Positions 1 through 10,529 of a stretch of DNA of 64,000 nt are shown here, piece after piece. The DNA lies in the NCBI GenBank assembly GCA_963691705.1, contig OY829543.1, positions 46,294,564 to 46,358,563 on the forward strand. The letters are read 5' to 3'. The notes under the pieces are model-generated. The model made no database searches and was not told where the DNA came from. It was given only the letters and a program-made list of their open reading frames with translations. This DNA comes from Viola odorata. Taxonomy: Eukaryota > Streptophyta > Magnoliopsida > Malpighiales > Violaceae. The position numbers were made by a program, and so were the translations under genes. Position 1 is the first letter of the stretch. Every line of letters starts with the position of its first letter.

Positions 1-151
1 AAAGATCAGTTATTATCTAAGAATGAAGTACAGATATCGTTGCGCGATAAGGCGTTATTACATGACAAGTGAAGCAAATAAAGAAGAAAATCCTCCAAAG
101 GGTCAACCTTGACTAATCATGGTCCAGCACGGCTATCGTTGCTGCTTTCCC

Positions 152-2365
152 CTACTCCTCCCCGAAAGAGAGAAAACCCTCCTCGCCTTCGCATAAATCC
201 TTCATCTTCTTGGAGGCGTAATCAGCCAACTTAGATGAATCAACAGTCCCCTGGCGATAGAGATCTGTAAATCTGGCGATACAGACCTCCATGATCTTAT
301 TTTTCCACCAAGCTATCTTCGAAGGTACTTTGGCCAGATACGCATCGCGGGACGATATCTCTTCACGAAGGAGAGAGTTTCTTTTGTCGGCAGTCACCAA
401 TTCCGCCTCCAGCAGCTCTACCTTAGCTTTCCCCTTTGATTTTTCTCGCGCGAGCTCGACGCGACAGTCTTTCAACTCTGCCTAGGTTCGACTCTGAAGC
501 TTCGTCAGCTCTGTTACTTTCGCCAAAGCGGCGTCTAGTTGTTCCTTCGAACCGGAAGAGCGCCGAACCTTGTCACCCTGATCCTCGAGAAAATAATGTA
601 GTTCGCGGAAGCTGGCCAGCATGTCGTTCAGAAGGCGTCTGTGCTGGATTTCAGGGGGATGCCGTAGGAACTCTTCCTTGTCCTTCGAGGAACTGAATAT
701 TTGGCCCACTATAGAGCCTACCGGCTCATCTCGCGATAACGGATCCGATATCCCTAAAGCACGAAGCCCGTCGGTACCGAAAGATGACAGATCCAGTTGG
801 TATGCGACATTTCCTTTAGGACTTTGAGGGGAAAGATTGGCGATATAGGGAGGAGAGCAACTTTTTGCGGAACTACCAATGTCCAAAATCGAAGAAAGGA
901 ATAAGGGTTGAGGCTTCCTCGGGAGAGGATTAAGAGGAACGTTTGGGTTCGAAACTAGCACGGTCACATCCGGAATACAGGAAGAGATCGGAGAATCAGG
1001 GCCACTAGACGGCAAGGGTGAGTCCACCACCGCTGAAACCTCATTAGCTTTGGAAGGAACGGCAAAAGGCACCTTGACAACCTTCGCCACCTGCGAGGTA
1101 CTCACGATATGAGAAGTATCGACCCCCGCAGTAGGAACTGCGTTAACTTCCCTCAAGGGAGGAACCGGTGGGCCGGTTTCCTCTTTTCGGATTTTCTTTC
1201 GGAGGCGCTCCGTCTCAGCAGCCATCTCTTCGCTATCGTCCTCGGTTGACTCCGCCGCGGGATCATTCTTTCTCGCCCTAAGCTTCATTCATTGGGCAAG
1301 GGTGGCGTGACGTAGCTCGGAACTGACATCCATGCTCTCACTATCGCGGTCAACTATTTCAATCGCAGGACGACTTGGAGTCACTCCCCTATCCCGAGGC
1401 GGCAACCAATTCTCAAGAAAATGAGAAGGTTGAGCGGAAGCACTACGTGTTGCGACGGTCTTAGTTCTCCTTCTCCTCGGTGAGATAGTCGGACGACTGG
1501 AGCTTTTAGGTGGTGGAGAAGGGGGTAATGTCTGGAGCGGCACCACGTTCAGAGAAGTGTTATTTCCCCCGGAGGAGCGACCCTCAGTGCTACCTGCCAA
1601 CGAAACATGTTAGTATAGCAAGCAAACCGAAGTGATAACGTGGCAAAAGAAAAACTCACCAATGACACACTCTTTCAAGGGTCGGAACCGAGCAAATTCC
1701 CGAATGTGGAAAGGCCCTTCTATTTCTAATAGGGTGTTAACATGGGACACATCAGTACCAGACAACACTTCTGGTTTTCTCCAAGTAGCACTGGTAATCT
1801 CTCGATTAAAACCCCCACGCCACCAGCGGGACGGCAGGCGAAGGGTGAAGAAGCCATTTTTCCAGTTGTCCACACTCTTCTCAAAACCTTGAAAGTTCCG
1901 CCAGAAAAATTGCACGACGGTGTCATTCCATCTTGGGGTGATATCCACCAAGCAGTCGCGATAGCTCAAGTTGAAAAATGTGCGAAACAGATCAAGGGAT
2001 GGAGTGAAAATACGCTTCATCTCGCATGCCCGAAGGAAGGCATAAATCCCACACCAGGAAGGTGGAGTTATTTGAACGGGATTGAGATCGTAATGATTTA
2101 GCAGCTTCATCAGAGAAGTATGGATCGGGAGATGAAACCCGTAGAGGAACATCTTGAAATAAACCAGCTGGAACGTTCCCCACATGGCATCATGAAGCCG
2201 AATATCCTTCGTAGGGATATAGGGGCGGCAGCCCAGAGGGAAGGTGATACCGTTCTCCTCTAACTCTGCCTTCAAAACTTCATTACAATCAAAAATACTG
2301 CGAGCTCTCCTAGACTCGAGATCTATGGGATTTTCGGCACCCGCAGTGGCTCTAGCACGAGACAT
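152..2365 (-). pseudogene. Antisense ORF with Transposase_28-like ('putative gypsy type transposon') domain, broken by two stops
   Basis: Exon 1 (1660-2365) starts at an ATG. Its region YGFHLPIHTSLMKLLNHYDL...ITPPSW resembles the Pfam family called putative gypsy type transposon (Transposase_28). A GTGAGT donor at 1659 and a GGCAG acceptor ending at 1594 define a 66-bp intron that keeps the frame (...ECVIG joined to STEGRS). Exon 2 runs through a proline/serine-rich linker and a charged, probably coiled-coil C-terminus to a stop at 152. The frame is open except for TGA at 1289-1291 and TAG at 479-481, so it is probably inactive. Despite the family name this is not a demonstrated transposase; such antisense ORFs sit between integrase and 3' LTR in Tat elements. 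Confidence 0.65.
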
Positions 2366-2957
2366 AAGGGACTGGAAAAATAAAACTACGACGAGAGAGG
2401 AACAAAATACCTAGAGCAAGAAGCCAGTAAGCAGACCGCCGGCGTCGGCGAGCAGTTGCAGAAACTTCTCTTGAGTAGAAAGAAGCGTAGGAGAAAGAGA
2501 AAGTATGGAAAATTTCGAAGTATTGGCAAAAGTAATGAAAGAGAATAGCGGTTCCCTTATAAAGGTCGAACTTGAAGAAGAAATAGCCTGTAAATGTAAG
2601 ACACGTACGGAGCAGAAAGCGACACGTGGACAGTCATTTATGTCTTCGGAAGAAGACAGTTATTGACTGAAAACCGAAAGACGGTTGCACTAAGCAACAA
2701 TTATCCCTCTGCGGTAACCCTTGACGCTTGAAGAAATAGTGCAAAAAGGTGATAGGGGAACGAAGGAAAAATGAAATGTTATTTTATTCATTTTCGTAAA
2801 GCTATACGGCATCTACAAATAGGCAAGACACGCTAGACTAATCGCCATCAGACCAAGTGATATCATAACAATAAACTACATCATCATCTGAGAACGATAG
2901 CTCCCTGCTGATAGGAGGGAAACGCTCATCAACTCTTTTTCCCATGTGTATCATTGA
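2366..2957. other. Non-coding spacer within the Tat element
   Basis: About 590 bases without a convincing coding frame. A TATA-like stretch (cccttataaagg near 2554) lies upstream of the antisense gene but reads on + here, so I do not call it a promoter. Nothing else recognisable. Confidence 0.4.
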
Positions 2958-3470
2958 TCAGCCTGACTCCTCCTCAGCGGCTGACGTTACCGTCTCAACG
3001 CTCGCGCAGGCAGGAAGAGCCATTTTTGGCGAATCACGAGGCAGAAGAGATGGTTCATTCCCCTTTTGAACAGAAGGAGTGGGAGAATTAAAACGCGGTT
3101 CAGACACCTTTAAGGCTTTTTTCCTCAGCCTCTTGCGACCCCGCCGGCGGACAGACGGCCTCCATGGAGGCGACGGAGGAGGATTGTCTGAATCTGGCGA
3201 AGTCAGAGGAGTTGGTGGAGAATCCCGCGCAGCAGTATCCAAAAAATAAGAATCAGCTATGAGATCACAAGCAACCTGCCGAGAGGAAAAATAAACAAGA
3301 AGATTAACGGGAAAAGGGGAAAGGATCCCATTAAACAGCCAAAAAAGGGGGAAAAAAGCTTTTCGATCATCCGGCACGACTCTTGAGAACTGACACGCGT
3401 ACAACCTGGAGTGCCAATCTAGATTTGCAGTCACGCCTGTTGGAATCTCCCACAAATCGAGGAAAACCAA
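2958..3470 (-). CDS. Antisense ORF segment, unknown function
   Basis: Open frame of 170 codons with no ATG at its left limit (the reading begins at TTG), so it is more likely an exon or a 5'-truncated frame than a whole gene. The N-terminal 65 residues are hydrophobic and aromatic (FFPLFWLFNGILSPFPVNLL). The middle is rich in proline and serine and has a basic cluster (RRRGRKRLRKK). The tail is acidic. It lies on the same strand as the neighbouring Transposase_28-like gene and may be a further part of the antisense transcription unit. No family recognised. Confidence 0.35.
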   Translation of the reverse strand: MVFLDLWEIPTGVTANLDWHSRLYACQFSRVVPDDRKAFFPLFWLFNGILSPFPVNLLVYFSSRQVACDLIADSYFLDTAARDSPPTPLTSPDSDNPPPSPPWRPSVRRRGRKRLRKKALKVSEPRFNSPTPSVQKGNEPSLLPRDSPKMALPACASVETVTSAAEEESG

Positions 3471-3736
3471 AAATTAGCCCAATCAGTTAACACTGAAGAG
3501 GCAGCGCAGGATTAATGCGGAGCGGATAGCAAGGAAACCGTCATGAAAAAACTGTCCAATGACCGACTCGTTTTCAGTTGGGCTGAGGAGGCCTCCAACA
3601 GAAAAAAGACAAATGGCGCATTGAAGAAGAAGAATAGTTACAAGGGGCATAATAAAAACAGTTTATTTATTATGGCCTAACGGCCGAGAGGTACAGCAGC
3701 GTAAAAAGAAAAAAGGCTCAAAGTGAGCCACCGCCT

Positions 3737-4114
3737 TCAAGCGTCGGAACCAGCATCCTCGGGTATAATGGGAATGTCTCTCAGAGAGTCCATGACCAGA
3801 GTAAGGTCAGTAGAGGTGACCCTCATTCCCTTCAGGCAGCACCCCAGCATGTCCTTGCGCTGCTGCAGCATGGCGATCACCACTTGAATCCGAGCGATGG
3901 AGGTGGCCAACTTCGACACGCTCTCTAAAGGACTGAAATTCTCCAGTGAGGTAGCTCCCAGCCTGGAATGGAGTGGGGTCAGCATCCCTTGCAACTCCAA
4001 GATGTCCTCGGAGGTCTTGATCAGTATGTTCTCCAGGAACCCGACGTCACCATCATTGAGGTTCTTGAGAGTATGGCCCTTGGAAAGGAGGAAATTTTTG
4101 GTCAAATGATCCAT
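3737..4114 (-). CDS. Small antisense coiled-coil-like ORF, unknown function
   Basis: A 125-codon frame with a real ATG at 4112-4114 and an intact stop. The protein is mostly helical in character, with leucine/isoleucine heptad-like spacing (ENILIKTSEDILELQGMLTPLHSRL, then LATSIARIQVVIAMLQQRKDML). It has no signal peptide or membrane segment. It sits between the antisense genes and the tandem-repeat zone of the Tat element on the antisense strand. It could be an accessory element ORF or a chance frame. The family is not recognised. Confidence 0.4.
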   Translation of the reverse strand: MDHLTKNFLLSKGHTLKNLNDGDVGFLENILIKTSEDILELQGMLTPLHSRLGATSLENFSPLESVSKLATSIARIQVVIAMLQQRKDMLGCCLKGMRVTSTDLTLVMDSLRDIPIIPEDAGSDA

Positions 4115-4356
4115 GATGCAGATTGAGAAAGAAAAAGATGAGATGAACTTAAGTGGAGAAAGCTCTCAAATTTATAGGCTCCGAGAAATGGGCCTTTGGA
4201 AAGAGGAGGTCCTCAAAAGACGAGCCGCCCCGTTACCATCAAAGATCGATGGACCTGATGCGGAAACGAGGATCGACGTCAGCATGCTATTAAGGATGTA
4301 GGCACTCGAGAGGAGTACGAGCTAGAATCTCGGGAAATGTGAAGGAGCGCGATATT

Positions 4357-4531
4357 ACAGGTAGCCATGATGTAAAACCCGCACGACTGTAGGTATCCAC
4401 AGTGTAAAGCCACGACGATGTCGCAGGTAGCTCCTAGCAGCATAAAGCCTCACCGATATCGTGGGTATCTGGTAGTATAAAGCCGCACAAGCTGTGGGTA
4501 GCCAATGGCGTAAAACCGCGTCAATATCGCT
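4357..4531 (+). repeat. Degenerate tandem repeat, about five units of 34-38 bp, in the Tat 3' UTR
   Basis: Each unit carries a GGTA box, then a (t)gtaaaaC or gtataaagCC box, then a cacgac/ccgatatcg tail; examples start near 4360, 4391, 4426, 4464 and 4497. Tandem arrays in this position are a known feature of Tat-lineage 3' UTRs. The units are diverged, so the array is old or constrained. Confidence 0.6.
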
Positions 4532-5248
4532 GACTCCATGAGCGGAAAGGAAAGAAGGAACCTGCGTGTTCTTGGAACCCTCTGAACCTAGTTGCAGCCC
4601 GCGGTGACATCTATAGTGGTCCGTCAGCATCGCCAACTCTCCTACAGCACTGACGAATATGTAACCTTCTGGGTGCTGCCGATGGCCCAGGCAGGTTAAT
4701 ACCGCTAGGCGAAAGTGACACCCTAACAGTTCTGGATGAGTTAACGGTGTCTCTCACTGATTCCTTCACACCCCATGAGGATGGGGCTTTGGGCAAGCAC
4801 GAAGACTGGAATCTACTTGCTTGGAGGAAAGCTCTCAACCTAGATGCTGCCTATCGTTCAATCCATCTTTGTCGTATCAAAAGAAACAAAGAAGTTTGAA
4901 GATCCCACAAGCATATCACCATAAGGAGGAAAGGACCCTCACCTAAGATCTTAGACAGGGACAGAAAGTGACAGCCCTTGGTAATCACTCGGGCTCGTTT
5001 TCAGTTGGGCTTATGATAACAATTAAGACAATCCTGAGGGTATTTCTGTAATTATGACCCCTGCCGAGGGCGGAATCCTATAGCCCTATCGGACATCTAA
5101 GCTATCGCCGCTAGACTATGAGGTATTTTCTGGGATAGTCGACATCAGCGGAGGGGGGAGGTCTCACGCGTCTATACACGCACGGCATCATCCCATCCCA
5201 GGGCAGCCACGGCACCACCCATGGAGTTATCGCCCCTGGCATCACCAT

Positions 5249-5395
5249 GGGTATCGCCCCCGGCATCCTCCTTGGAGGTATCGCCCGTGACGTCAGGTCC
5301 AGGTATCGCTCATAACGTCAGCCGAGGTATCGCCCGTGACGTCATCCATAGCGTTATCTCTCTCGGATATCGCCTTTTCGTCCAGATATCGCCCC
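5249..5395 (+). promoter_or_regulatory. Array of GGTATCGCC / TGACGTCA elements upstream of a TATA box
   Basis: TGACGTCA occurs at 5288-5295 and 5337-5344, with a one-base variant TAACGTCA at 5313-5320. The spacing is about 25 bp, and each is preceded by GGTATCGC(C/T). Further ATATCGCC copies lie at about 5368 and 5385. TGACGTCA is a palindromic ACGT-core site bound by plant bZIP factors. Clustering directly above the TATA box suggests an LTR enhancer; binding itself is inference. Confidence 0.55.
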
Positions 5396-5403
5396 CAGCG
5401 GTC

Positions 5404-5410
5404 TATAAAT
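5404..5410 (+). promoter_or_regulatory. TATA box of the Tat LTR
   Basis: TATAAAT, about 60 bases downstream of the last TGACGTCA site and about 200 bases before the element border. This matches the usual U3/R arrangement. Confidence 0.55.
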
Positions 5411-5610
5411 ACCCCTCCATTTTAAAACATCAAGTAAGCCTAAGATTGCCTTCTAGAACCTCTGCTATTTGAACCACTTACTGACTTAAGCATCGGAGTG
5501 TCTACGCCGGAGCCCCCCTCCGGCGCTTTGCAGGTGTGACCGACGCCAGCTACGGCGACTCTGACCAACAGTTACCATCGTCCCGATCGTATCAAAGATT
5601 GAATCTTATT

Positions 5611-5698
5611 AGAAACCAAATTGACGTGAAAGAGATTGTTTATACCATAAACAAGGTAGTTTAAAGCGGTAAAAACACATGGAATTTAGCGTCAATCA
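5611..5698 (-). repeat. Athila 3' LTR remnant (88 bp)
   Basis: Matches the last 88 bases of the right LTR (23681-23768) with one visible mismatch (gcggtaaa versus gcagtaaa). It ends in ...GTCAATCA, the terminal TGATTG of the element on -. The other roughly 1.4 kb of this LTR is missing from the window because the Tat element starts at 5610. Confidence 0.9.
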
Positions 5699-5700
5699 AA

Positions 5701-5713
5701 CCTCACCACACTT
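5701..5713 (-). promoter_or_regulatory. Polypurine tract next to the Athila 3' LTR
   Basis: AAGTGTGGTGAGG on -, two bases before the LTR terminus. Its position is that of the primer for plus-strand DNA synthesis. Exact 13-base copies occur at 6703-6715 and 16961-16973. Confidence 0.7.
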
Positions 5714-6702
5714 GAACAATGCTTACTCCCAAGCATACTAGACTCTTAACTAAGAAAAGAAAAGAAAGACTCAAAACAGAGCAAACAAACAGTGGCAAAA
5801 TTTCTGGACAGACTACCCTTAGCCAATTCCCTTTACACCTTCAGCCTATGACAGTCAGCATACTTCTCAATGGATCCCAACCCTTATGAACACGGCCTAT
5901 TCAGCACCCTAGACATTCAAATTCCACATAACCATAACATCTTTGCATTCCATAACTGACTCAACAAAACAAGACATCCACCTACTTGGATCCCCCCCCC
6001 CCCTATTTCAACTGGTCAATATCATCATTTAACTACCTTGCCCGAAGTTTTATTTTCCTATGCCAGTATTGCTAAAAGTTTCTTGATTATTTCTACTTAG
6101 TGAGGCAGAAATATCAAGACAAATGCATTTCTTCTCTTCTTTTTTTCTTGCTCATGCTAAAGTTTCTTGAGTATTTCTACTTAGTGAGGCAGAAATATCA
6201 AGACATTTTATTCCATTTTTTTTTCAAGAGCATGCAATTCACTGGGCATAAAAGTAGTTCTCCACATTAGAGCAATTCAGCATAATTACAAGGCATCAAA
6301 CTCCATTGTCCACTAGCAGTTTTCCTTAAGGGGGTATTAAGTATATTTGGTGAAAGCTTGCCTATGTGTCAAGTAAGTTACACAATGCTAGACCCTATGA
6401 TTTTGTACAAAAAGGATGTTTTTAGGCGCTGAACAGGCTGTGTTCAAAAGTTATGGGGTCACAAGGTGAAGGATGCTAAAGGTCAAGGCTAAGATACTCA
6501 AGAAAACAGGCCTTAGGCATAGTCCAGATATCTTGCTGACACACAAACAAAACAGAAAACATACATGCCTAAAACACACATGAAAAAGACAATCTAGGCC
6601 AACTATCTTAGCCTAGATTCACAAAAAATTTCATGCGATCAAAGAAAATCACACAAAAATACATCAGAACATGTATATACAGACAAATATCCTAAAAACA
6701 CC
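5714..6702. other. Athila 3' untranslated region
   Basis: No coding frame. It contains a C-homopolymer near 5985-6003, two copies of a stem-loop (6081-6119 and 6165-6203), and otherwise A/T- and A/C-rich sequence. Confidence 0.6.
6081..6203 (-). repeat. Duplicated stem-loop in the Athila 3' UTR
   Basis: Two units 84 bases apart (6081-6119 and 6165-6203). Each has arms TCTTGA(T/G)TATTTCT and AGAAATATCAAGA around an identical 12-base loop (acttagtgaggc on +). The arms pair over about 13 positions with one bulge or mismatch. Loop and 3' arm are unchanged between the units while the linker between them differs. Confidence 0.7.
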
Positions 6703-6738
6703 CCTCACCACACTTAGAGAACACATTGCCCTCAATGT
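6703..6738 (-). promoter_or_regulatory. Hairpin plus internal purine tract
   Basis: On - the hairpin ACATTG-AGGG-CAATGT (6723-6738) is followed by a short linker and AAGTGTGGTGAGG (6703-6715). The purine tract is identical to the one at the LTR. The hairpin-purine pair follows the env-position ORF and may be a conserved RNA or priming element. Confidence 0.55.
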
Positions 6739-6817
6739 CTAAATGAGAGAAAAAATAAAAAATAAAAAGACACAAAAAAATTTAAAAGAAAGAAAGAAAG
6801 ACACGACCTGGGGGCAT

Positions 6818-8128
6818 TTACTGTGATATGGGATGTGGAGGTGGATGCTTCGGGTCTTGTACAGATGGTGTTGGTTCATCGTCTTCATCAGAGGCGGCTT
6901 CGCTGGAGTCACTCGTGGTGCTGAAGTGATCATTCACTTTGTTGCGAATGTGGGCGATTGTTCTGTCCATTGCTTGGATGTACTTGAAAGAGCCATCCAA
7001 GTGAGCTTGGATATGCTTGTATCTAGTGTCCTGCTGCTCCATGAACTTGTCGAGCCGTTCCTTCTGGGCTGTTTCAATGCTCGCAAATAGAGACTGCTGC
7101 TGATCTATAATCTGCTGCATCTGCTTTTGAGCGGTGTCTTGAAACTCGTGGAACAACTTCTGGTTGGTAGTGAAGAACACGACCTAATCATTGATTAAAT
7201 GCAGGAGGTTATCAGCCCACTCTGGAAGCATCGGATGGTCAGGATCAAGGTCACACTGAGTCTGCTTAGGCTTCTTGGCATCTTACCCAAGATTGGGCTC
7301 CTCTTCTGCACCGACAAGCTGGATTGGCTGAATCTTGAAGTTCCCATTGATCCTCTTCCCATAGAGATAATCTGCTTCTGGGGTAAATCCTGTATTAAAA
7401 CATAGATAGCCTTTTTCCTCGTGGAAATGACCCATTTGGTCAAAAGCCTTAAGATCCATGATCTTAACGGCATAGGATTTATACAAGTTTAAAGCGGATA
7501 AATCAATACCCCTAGCAGTAGCAGTAATATGGGAAATAAGAGTTCCTAAGATCATTCTAAGGAGAGAATCACATGCCTTGATTTGCCTAACAATCCAGCA
7601 ACCTAAGTTTACTCTCTTCTCATACAACATGCATCAAAGCAAAAAGGTTTCAAGTTTAGAAATATTGCCCGAGACTGTTGTCTTGCCAGAGAGATTGATT
7701 GAAAGGATCCTTTGGAGAATCCTCAAGGTAGGATCTCGGATCTGGTGAGCCTTAGAATTTTTATCAAGTTTGCCATTAGGGTCACCAATCAATTCTCCAT
7801 AGGCTACTGCCTTATCCCAATCAGGGGGATAATCAGTAAGGGCATGCATGTACTCATCAGACTTGAATCCCTCTTCAGTAACAAATCCAAGCAAAAGATT
7901 AAAATCATCAATTGACAAATGAGACCACTTATCAAGCAAACGAAAGTTCACAACATCAGAAGCGCTAAGATCAGGAAATGCTCTACCATTGGCATACAAT
8001 TTCTCCTAATCTAACCAAAAAGTAGTATGAAATTCTAAGCACAGTTCAGCATAAGCGGGCATGTCAAGATACATAAAGCAATCCCACCCAAGATTGGAAA
8101 TAAACTGCCTAATTCTGTTTCCCACCCC
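6818..8128 (-). pseudogene. Athila env-position ORF (ATHILA ORF-1-like), C-terminal part
   Basis: One reading frame continues from the nested insertion at 8128 leftward to a stop at 6818, with in-frame stops near 8006, 7631, 7280 and 7184. The middle part resembles the Pfam family ATHILA ORF-1 (for example HQIRDPTLRILQRIL). The C-terminal 120 residues are glutamine-rich and probably coiled coil (AQKQMQQIIDQQQSLFASI), followed by an acidic, proline-rich tail. This ORF occupies the position of the env-like gene in Athila; no envelope function is shown here and no signal peptide or fusion motif is visible. It is broken by stops and by the 7.7-kb insertion. Confidence 0.7.
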
Positions 8129-10302
8129 TGTTGCTACCCGATTTTGGATTTTAAATTTTTCATTTTTCGCATTTCTCATTATCAATTTTCTTAAATCACA
8201 ATCCCATTTATTTTCCTCCATCTGATGCTTATTTTTACGCTCTCTGCCATTTAAATATTATTTCATAATTTTTTCGCATTTTTATCGGTTTTCCCGTTAG
8301 AACTCGTATCGGTTCTCGAGTCAAATTCTCGAAACCAAGGGTCGAACGATTTTGCTCATTAGCTATTTCTCTTTTATTATTTTTCTAACTCGTGCTATCC
8401 CATTACATTTCGCTCAAATTTTTAGTTTTAGTAATTTTCATGCTCGAACTTTTGTCACATTACAAACAAATTTTTATCGAGCAATACGACGAACTTTTTT
8501 TGTCACTCACTGTATGTTAGTCATTGCAGCGTATTTTATTACACGTTCTAATATTTTCAGTTCGAGTTTATATTCATTTTCTCGTAAAATTGCTCGTACC
8601 GTCGCCTTGAACTGAATAGTTAAATAATAAATCAAGCTTTACATCTCTACCATGATCTAGTTGACTTTTGAAGTCAACCAAGATCAATGGCCCCTATTTT
8701 CCACGTAGGCATGCATGAACCAACCGTCTTACTGTTCTTGCTCCTCACGTTTTGTTCTCGATCCTTCCTCGGCCAAGATAAGCACCATGTCTTGTCCTAC
8801 AACTGTTCACCAAGGCCACCTCACCTCATCTCTACCGCCTCAAGCTCCTATAAATAACAGCCAAGCCCAAACAGGGAAAATGGGGGGAGGTTTTTTTTTG
8901 GTTTCTCTCGGCGAAAGCAAGCTCGTCGAAGAGAATATCGCTGCTGTGACTTGCCCCTATCGAGCTGCCAAGCAGCTCGCCACTGCCGTGCCTCGCCGCC
9001 GCTCGCCTGACCGTTGCGTCGTCTTGCCTCGCCGCTGCTGTGCTGCGCTCCGTCGCAGCCGTGCCTTGGCCCCACTGCTGCTGTTGCTGTGCCGCTGGAG
9101 TTACTGTCACCGGAGAAGGGTTGTTGTTGTTGCTGCCTAGTGGTTTGTCTTTGTCCCACCTCGCCGGCGCTGGAGGATGAAGACGAACTGCTGCCGCGCC
9201 ACACCGTCGCTGCTGTGCCACACTGCAGCTGCCGACGATTGCTGCCGCCGAGCGAGCTGCAGCCGCCCTCCGTTGCTGAGCTCTGCGGCGCTGCTGTCCT
9301 TGGCTGATGAAGAAAGGAAGAGGACGACGTGAAGGGAGAAGAGAGGGAGGCTTGGCCTCATTTTTATTTAATTATTCTGCCAAGCCCAAACGGGAAGGGA
9401 AAGAAGAGACACTGGGTTTGGCTTGTGCCAAGCCCAAATACAAGGAAAAATGGGCTTTGCAACTGATGGGCCCAATTTCTATGCATCCAGTGGGCCTAGT
9501 CCAATTTATTTTGATCCATCGCATTTATTTTTCGTAATATTTTTTTCGTATGCTTGTACTGTTTATTTAATTTTTGCACTTGCATGTTTAGTTTAATTTT
9601 CGAATGCTTGCATGTTTAAATTATTATTTTCGTATGCTTTTGCATGTTTAATTATTTTGCTCGCGTATAATCGTCAAAAATTAATTATTTCACTTACGCA
9701 CAATAATTTTAATGCCAATTATTTGAATACTCGTACTATTTAACTAATTATCTTTGCATGCTTTCGAATATTTAAATTATTTTGTTCGCATTTAATCACT
9801 AAATTACTTATTTCACTCGCAATTAAGTCATTAAATATTTATTTGTTTCAACTATCATTTTCCCGAACTAATAATCTCGACTTTGTAGGGTATATTGATC
9901 GTTATTCTTCACAAGTATGCACTTCTTACCCTTTTATTTATTCACGTTTTTTCTCGCTTATGCTCGAATATTTAGAATTGCTAAAATTTAATCCATTAGG
10001 CATGATCATTAAATTAGGACTTTTATACATGATTAAACACCTCTTTCTCCGGTAACCTTTTAGGATGTGACTCGGGTGCCTAACACCTTCCCGAGTCCAT
10101 AATACGACCCCGAACCACTGTTCTCGGGTTCAGACCCATTTCGCCTTAGTTTTATTTTTATGCATGATAAATAGGTTCCCTAAACCTAGAACAAATTAGG
10201 GTGGCGACTTCATTGCATTATGTGAGATGAGTCCGATTTCGTCTCACATCTCATCCCAAACCCGCGTCGCATTAGCAAAAAATCCAAGAAGGGGGTGCGA
10301 CA
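8129..10302 (+). repeat. Left (5') LTR of the non-autonomous Ogre-type element
   Basis: 2174 bp, TG...CA ends. Contains a TATA box at 8849-8856, a GC- and CTG/CCG-triplet-rich island (about 8940-9310), a long A/T-rich stretch and a conserved 3' segment with the gactcgggtgcctaacacc and ttaggttccctaaacc boxes. The several long open frames in the triplet island lie on both strands and are low complexity. Confidence 0.9.
8849..8856 (+). promoter_or_regulatory. TATA box in the left LTR
   Basis: TATAAATA, about 720 bases into the LTR. The matching part of the right LTR is deleted, so only the left LTR keeps this box. Confidence 0.55.
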
Positions 10303-10305
10303 GTT

Positions 10306-10323
10306 TGGCGACTCCGCTGGGGA
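10306..10323 (+). promoter_or_regulatory. Primer binding site, probably tRNA-Arg type
   Basis: TGGCGACTCCGCTGGGGA starts three bases after the left LTR. The same kind of sequence is the primer site of Ogre elements, described as complementary to tRNA-Arg. The tRNA identity was not checked against a tRNA set. Confidence 0.7.
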
Positions 10324-10529
10324 TCAATAGGGTCGGAGCCGGATTTTTTTTTTGAGGTGTTTGTTTTTTTCAATAAATTGTCGAATTTGTTTCATATGAT
10401 TTTTTGTACATGATTAATTATTTTCATTGATATGATAAATTGTTGTATTATCACATGATTTTTTATACATGATTATTGTTTTTATTTGTTAATAAATTGC
10501 TTACATGATTCGTTGTTAATTGCTTTGAT

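Larger units (their letters stand above)
1..5610 (+). mobile_element. 3' part of a Tat-lineage Ty3/gypsy LTR retrotransposon (truncated by window edge)
   Basis: No gag-pol is present; it would lie left of the window. Four things point to a Tat-type element read on +: antisense ORFs of the Transposase_28 kind, a tandem-repeat zone at 4357-4531, a TATA box at 5404, and an abrupt right border at about 5610, where 88 bp of Athila LTR begin. Tat elements are known for antisense extra ORFs and for tandem repeats in a hypervariable 3' UTR between integrase and the 3' LTR. The right border cuts the left Athila LTR, so this element entered after Athila. Lineage assignment is inference because no reverse transcriptase is visible. 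Confidence 0.6.
5160..5610 (+). repeat. Right part of the Tat 3' LTR (left border not fixed)
   Basis: The segment has promoter-like order: a TGACGTCA array, then a TATA box, then about 200 bases to the border with Athila sequence. A purine tract (gcggaggggggagg, about 5147-5160) could be the polypurine tract just before the LTR. An alternative LTR start is near 4970. The second LTR lies outside the window, so neither border can be proved, and the expected terminal CA is not obvious at 5610. Confidence 0.4.

Noticed and set aside
8832..9221. Glutamine/alanine-rich ORFs on both strands in the LTR
   Set aside because: They arise from CTG/CCG triplet repeats within an LTR, overlap each other on opposite strands, and lack any domain.
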